From: JAUJOE01 sp038252945
GTDB taxonomy: Bacteria; Actinomycetota; Actinomycetes; Propionibacteriales; Nocardioidaceae
DNA length: 7,009 nt
NCBI GenBank assembly: GCA_038252945.1
Contig: JBBSHN010000115.1
Span: 1 to 7,009 of the forward strand
Direction: 5' to 3'
The position numbers were made by a program, and so were the translations under genes. The notes beneath the pieces were generated by a model. It searched no databases. It worked only from the letters and a program-made list of their open reading frames with translations, and was not told the DNA's origin. Below, piece after piece: positions 4,730 through 7,009 of this stretch; the first letter of the stretch is position 1; every line of letters starts with the position of its first letter.

Positions 4730-6808
4730 GTGAGCGTCACAGGAGCTGCCGTGGACTCCTCCTACAATGCTCGCCATCTTCTGGTGCTCGAAGGCCTTGA
4801 GGCCGTTCGCAAGCGCCCGGGCATGTACATCGGCTCAACCGACACCCGCGGGCTCATGCATTGTCTGTGGGAGGTCATCGACAACGGGGTCGACGAGGCA
4901 CTCGGCGGGCACTGTCGCGCCATCCGCGTGATCTTGCATCGCGACGGTTCCGCTGAGGTGCACGACAACGGACGTGGTATTCCCGTCGACATCGAGCCCA
5001 AGACCGGGCTCAGTGGCGTGGAGGTCGTCTACACGAAGCTGCACGCCGGCGGCAAGTTCGGTGGTGGCTCGTACGTAGCGACCGGTGGCCTGCACGGTGT
5101 CGGGGCCTCGGTGGTCAACGCGCTCTCGGCGCGCCTGGACGTCGAGGTTGATCGCCCGCCGGCGACGTGGTCGATGTCCTTTCGTCGAGGAGTGCCAGGC
5201 CGCTTCGCTGCGGACGGCGTCGACGCCGCGTTCACCGCCGAGAGCGCGCTCGTCAAGACCAGACGCGTGCGCAAGGGCACGACGGGCACCCGGGTGCGCT
5301 TCTGGCCCGACCGGCAGGTTTTCACTCGAGACGCAGTGTTCGCCTACGACGAGCTGATCACGCGCGCACGGCAGACGTCCTTTCTCGTTCCGGGACTTTC
5401 CATCACCGTTCGCGACCAGCGCGGGGCCGAGCCGGTCGAAGAACAGTTCCGGCACGACGGCGGGCTCAGCGAGTTGTGTGAGTTTCTGACTTCCGACGAG
5501 CCGGTCACCAGCGTGCACCGCTTGCAAGGCGCCGACATGTTCACCGAGACGGTGCCTGTCCTCGACGGCGCGGGGCACATGACGCCGTGCGATGTCGAGC
5601 GGGAGCTCGCGGTCGACGTGGCAGTGCGCTGGGGCTCGGGTTATGACACCGAGATTCGGTCGTTCGTCAACGTCATCGCCACCCCGAAAGGCGGCACTCA
5701 CGTCGCTGGCTTCGAGCGCGCGCTCACCAAGACGTTCAACGACGTCATCCGGCAGACCCGGCTGCTTCGTAGCGGGGAGGCGGACGTTGCCAAGGAAGAC
5801 GTTCTCGAAGGTCTCACGGCCGTGGTCACGGTGCGGCTCGCCGAGCCACAGTTCGAGGGACAGACCAAGGAGGTGCTCGGCACTCCAGCGGCTTCCCGCA
5901 TCGTCTCCCGGGTTGTGTCAAGTTCGCTGAAGAGCTTTCTTACCGCCTCGAAGAAGAACGACAAGGCGCAGGCCCGGGCGCTCATGGAGAAGGTCGTCAG
6001 CGCCGCCCGTACGCGGGTCGCCGCGCGACAGCAGCGGGACACCCAGCGGCGCAAGAACGCGTTGGAGTCCAGTGCGCTGCCCGCCAAGTTGGCCGATTGT
6101 CGAAGCACCGACGTCGACCGCAGCGAGCTCTTCATCGTCGAAGGCGACTCAGCGTTGGGTACTGCGAAGCTGGCCCGGGACTCCGAATATCAGGCGCTGC
6201 TCCCGATTCGCGGCAAGATCCTCAACACGCAGAAGAAGTCATCGGGGGAGATGCTGCAGAACGCCGAATGTGCATCGATAATCCAAGTGGTCGGCGCTGG
6301 CAGCGGTCGGACCTTCGATCTGGACTCGGCGCGCTACGGCAAGATCATCTTCATGGCTGACGCCGACACCGACGGTGCGCATATTCGGTGTCTGTTGGCC
6401 ACCTTATTCCACAAGCACATGCGACCGTTGCTGGAGGTGGGGCGCGTGTTCGCCGCCGTACCGCCACTGCACCGTATTGAGCTTGCCAATCCCAAGAAAG
6501 GGATGCCGAAGTACGTCTACACCTACACCGATGACGAGTTGCAGCGAAAGCTCGCCGAACTGGCCAAGAAAGGGGTGCGCTGGAAAGACCCAGTGCAGCG
6601 TTACAAGGGTCTGGGGGAGATGGACGCGCACCAGCTCGCTGAAACCACCATGGACCCGCGGCACCGCACTCTGCGGAGGATCACTTCAGACGACAGCACC
6701 GACGCCGAGCGAGTCTTCGAACTGCTCATGGGCAACGACGTCGGGCCCCGTAAAGACTTCATCGTCGCCAACGGTGGTTCGCTGTCCGATGACGCGCTCG
6801 ACATCTGA
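4730..6808 (+). CDS. parE: DNA topoisomerase IV subunit B (ParE; GyrB2 type), 692 aa
   Basis: ATPase subunit of a type IIA topoisomerase that, with ParC, passes DNA duplexes and separates daughter chromosomes. The GHKL ATPase domain (about 13-230) has E48 and N52 of the EVIDN motif (catalytic base and Mg ligand), DNGRGIP at 79-85 and the lid GGLHGVG at 119-125. The transducer has the QTK loop at 378-380, whose lysine contacts the ATP gamma-phosphate. The TOPRIM domain has EGDSA at 471-475, PIRGKILN at 492-499 and D544, D546 and D548 of DADTDG for metal binding; QRYKGLGEMD follows at 623-632. EGDSALGTAKLARDSEYQAL and the ending with MGNDVGPRKDFI match the actinobacterial ParE type rather than classic GyrB, which has EGDSAGGSAK. 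Length is normal and no key residue is missing. The GTG start has AGGAGG six bases upstream. No parC gene is in the window. Confidence 0.95.
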   Translation: MSVTGAAVDSSYNARHLLVLEGLEAVRKRPGMYIGSTDTRGLMHCLWEVIDNGVDEALGGHCRAIRVILHRDGSAEVHDNGRGIPVDIEPKTGLSGVEVVYTKLHAGGKFGGGSYVATGGLHGVGASVVNALSARLDVEVDRPPATWSMSFRRGVPGRFAADGVDAAFTAESALVKTRRVRKGTTGTRVRFWPDRQVFTRDAVFAYDELITRARQTSFLVPGLSITVRDQRGAEPVEEQFRHDGGLSELCEFLTSDEPVTSVHRLQGADMFTETVPVLDGAGHMTPCDVERELAVDVAVRWGSGYDTEIRSFVNVIATPKGGTHVAGFERALTKTFNDVIRQTRLLRSGEADVAKEDVLEGLTAVVTVRLAEPQFEGQTKEVLGTPAASRIVSRVVSSSLKSFLTASKKNDKAQARALMEKVVSAARTRVAARQQRDTQRRKNALESSALPAKLADCRSTDVDRSELFIVEGDSALGTAKLARDSEYQALLPIRGKILNTQKKSSGEMLQNAECASIIQVVGAGSGRTFDLDSARYGKIIFMADADTDGAHIRCLLATLFHKHMRPLLEVGRVFAAVPPLHRIELANPKKGMPKYVYTYTDDELQRKLAELAKKGVRWKDPVQRYKGLGEMDAHQLAETTMDPRHRTLRRITSDDSTDAERVFELLMGNDVGPRKDFIVANGGSLSDDALDI

Positions 6809-6912
6809 CCGAGCAAATGAGTGCAACGGATGAGCGAAGCCATCGCCGCCGTCTGGCGACTGCCGCCCCGGGCGATCGCACTGGTCTGTGGATAGGGGTG
6901 AGCGGCCGGTGA
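6809..6912. terminator. Convergent gap after parE with weak hairpin
   Basis: The 104 bases between the parE stop and the convergent gene hold TCGCC (6843-6847) pairing with GGCGA (6855-6859) over a 7-base loop, and an 8-bp palindrome GCGATCGC at 6872-6879. No T-tract follows. A shared terminator is expected at this convergent junction, but the stem is short and the call is tentative. Confidence 0.25.
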
Positions 6913-7009
6913 TCACAAGCCGTAGCCGGTGATGCTGCGTGCCTCCTCTGCGGCGGCTGACCGAAGGAGGGCGACCGAGAGCACTGCGGCTAGGCAGGCA
7001 GAGACCGCA
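6913..7009 (-). CDS. C-terminal end of an unidentified membrane protein (partial)
   Basis: Reading the minus strand from the window edge, an open frame gives 31 residues ending at TGA (6915-6913). A hydrophobic stretch rich in Ala, Val and Leu (AVSACLAAVLSVALL) is followed by a short polar tail, RSAAAEEARSITGYGL. This looks like the last membrane helix and cytoplasmic tail of a polytopic membrane protein, for example a transporter, but too little is visible to name a family. It converges on parE with a 104-base gap. A chance open frame of this length is possible; the helix-plus-charged-tail pattern and the codon choice argue for a real gene. Confidence 0.5.
   Translation of the reverse strand, partial: AVSACLAAVLSVALLRSAAAEEARSITGYGL

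Noticed and set aside
4557..4800. Plus-strand gene after the strong AAGGAGGGG sequence at 4557-4565
   Set aside because: The nearest in-frame start (GTG 4582) is 16 bases away, the translation is Arg/Gly-rich, and it overlaps parE by 70 bases in another frame. The purine run is more simply part of the GAGGG/CCCTC near-palindrome.
4835..5701. Minus-strand open frame of 288 codons opposite parE
   Set aside because: parE motifs cover this stretch in the other direction; the antisense translation is rich in His, Arg and Val and resembles no family.
1..7009. Mobile elements, CRISPR arrays, tRNA or rRNA genes
   Set aside because: No regularly spaced repeats, transposase or integrase motifs, cloverleaf-like sequences or rRNA-like stretches were seen on either strand.

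Overview
The window is high-GC DNA from an actinobacterium (Actinomycetota, probably class Actinomycetes). Three things point there. The left edge holds the conserved C-terminal region 4.2 of an HrdB/SigA-type principal sigma factor. The right half holds the actinobacterial form of topoisomerase IV subunit B (ParE/GyrB2). Beside it, on the opposite strand, is a short CxxC...CxHH protein of the DUF7455 type, a neighbourhood I recall from Streptomyces and relatives. Genus cannot be fixed from the sequence.

Layout from left to right: (1) 1-138, 3' end of the principal sigma factor gene, plus strand. (2) 139-376, non-coding. (3) 377-580, a 67-aa unrecognised protein with a good ribosome binding site, plus strand. 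(4) 598-619, a hairpin where converging genes meet. (5) 615-1343, minus strand, a membrane-anchored extracytoplasmic protein built of two copies of a Cys-bounded W-HIQ-M-LVAG-IT-QA-W module exactly 84 residues apart. (6) 1429-4504, minus strand, an operon-like run DUF7455 -> DUF456 membrane protein -> 774-aa membrane-bound GGDEF-EAL protein. (7) 4505-4729, a divergent regulatory region with a hairpin, a 12-bp perfect palindrome and TGTCG repeats. (8) 4730-6808, parE, plus strand. (9) 6809-6912, a short convergent gap. (10) 6913-7009, the C-terminal end of an unidentified minus-strand membrane protein.

The conserved sigma factor and parE genes are core housekeeping genes (promoter recognition, chromosome decatenation). 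Between them lies a more variable block. Its most informative gene is a c-di-GMP enzyme with both synthetic (GGDEF plus RxxD inhibitory site) and hydrolytic (EAL with all expected metal ligands) motifs intact. Its GTG start overlaps the stop of the DUF456 gene by four bases (GTGA), so the two membrane proteins are probably made together. The same GTGA overlap occurs at the end of the DUF7455 gene, but there the new reading frame, which is the DUF456 frame, meets an amber stop after five codons. This leaves the true DUF456 start unresolved.

I see no mobile element, CRISPR array, tRNA or rRNA gene. The points most worth a second look are the duplicated-module protein, the uncertain start of the DUF456 gene, the unassigned eight-helix sensor of the c-di-GMP enzyme, and the symmetric elements upstream of parE.
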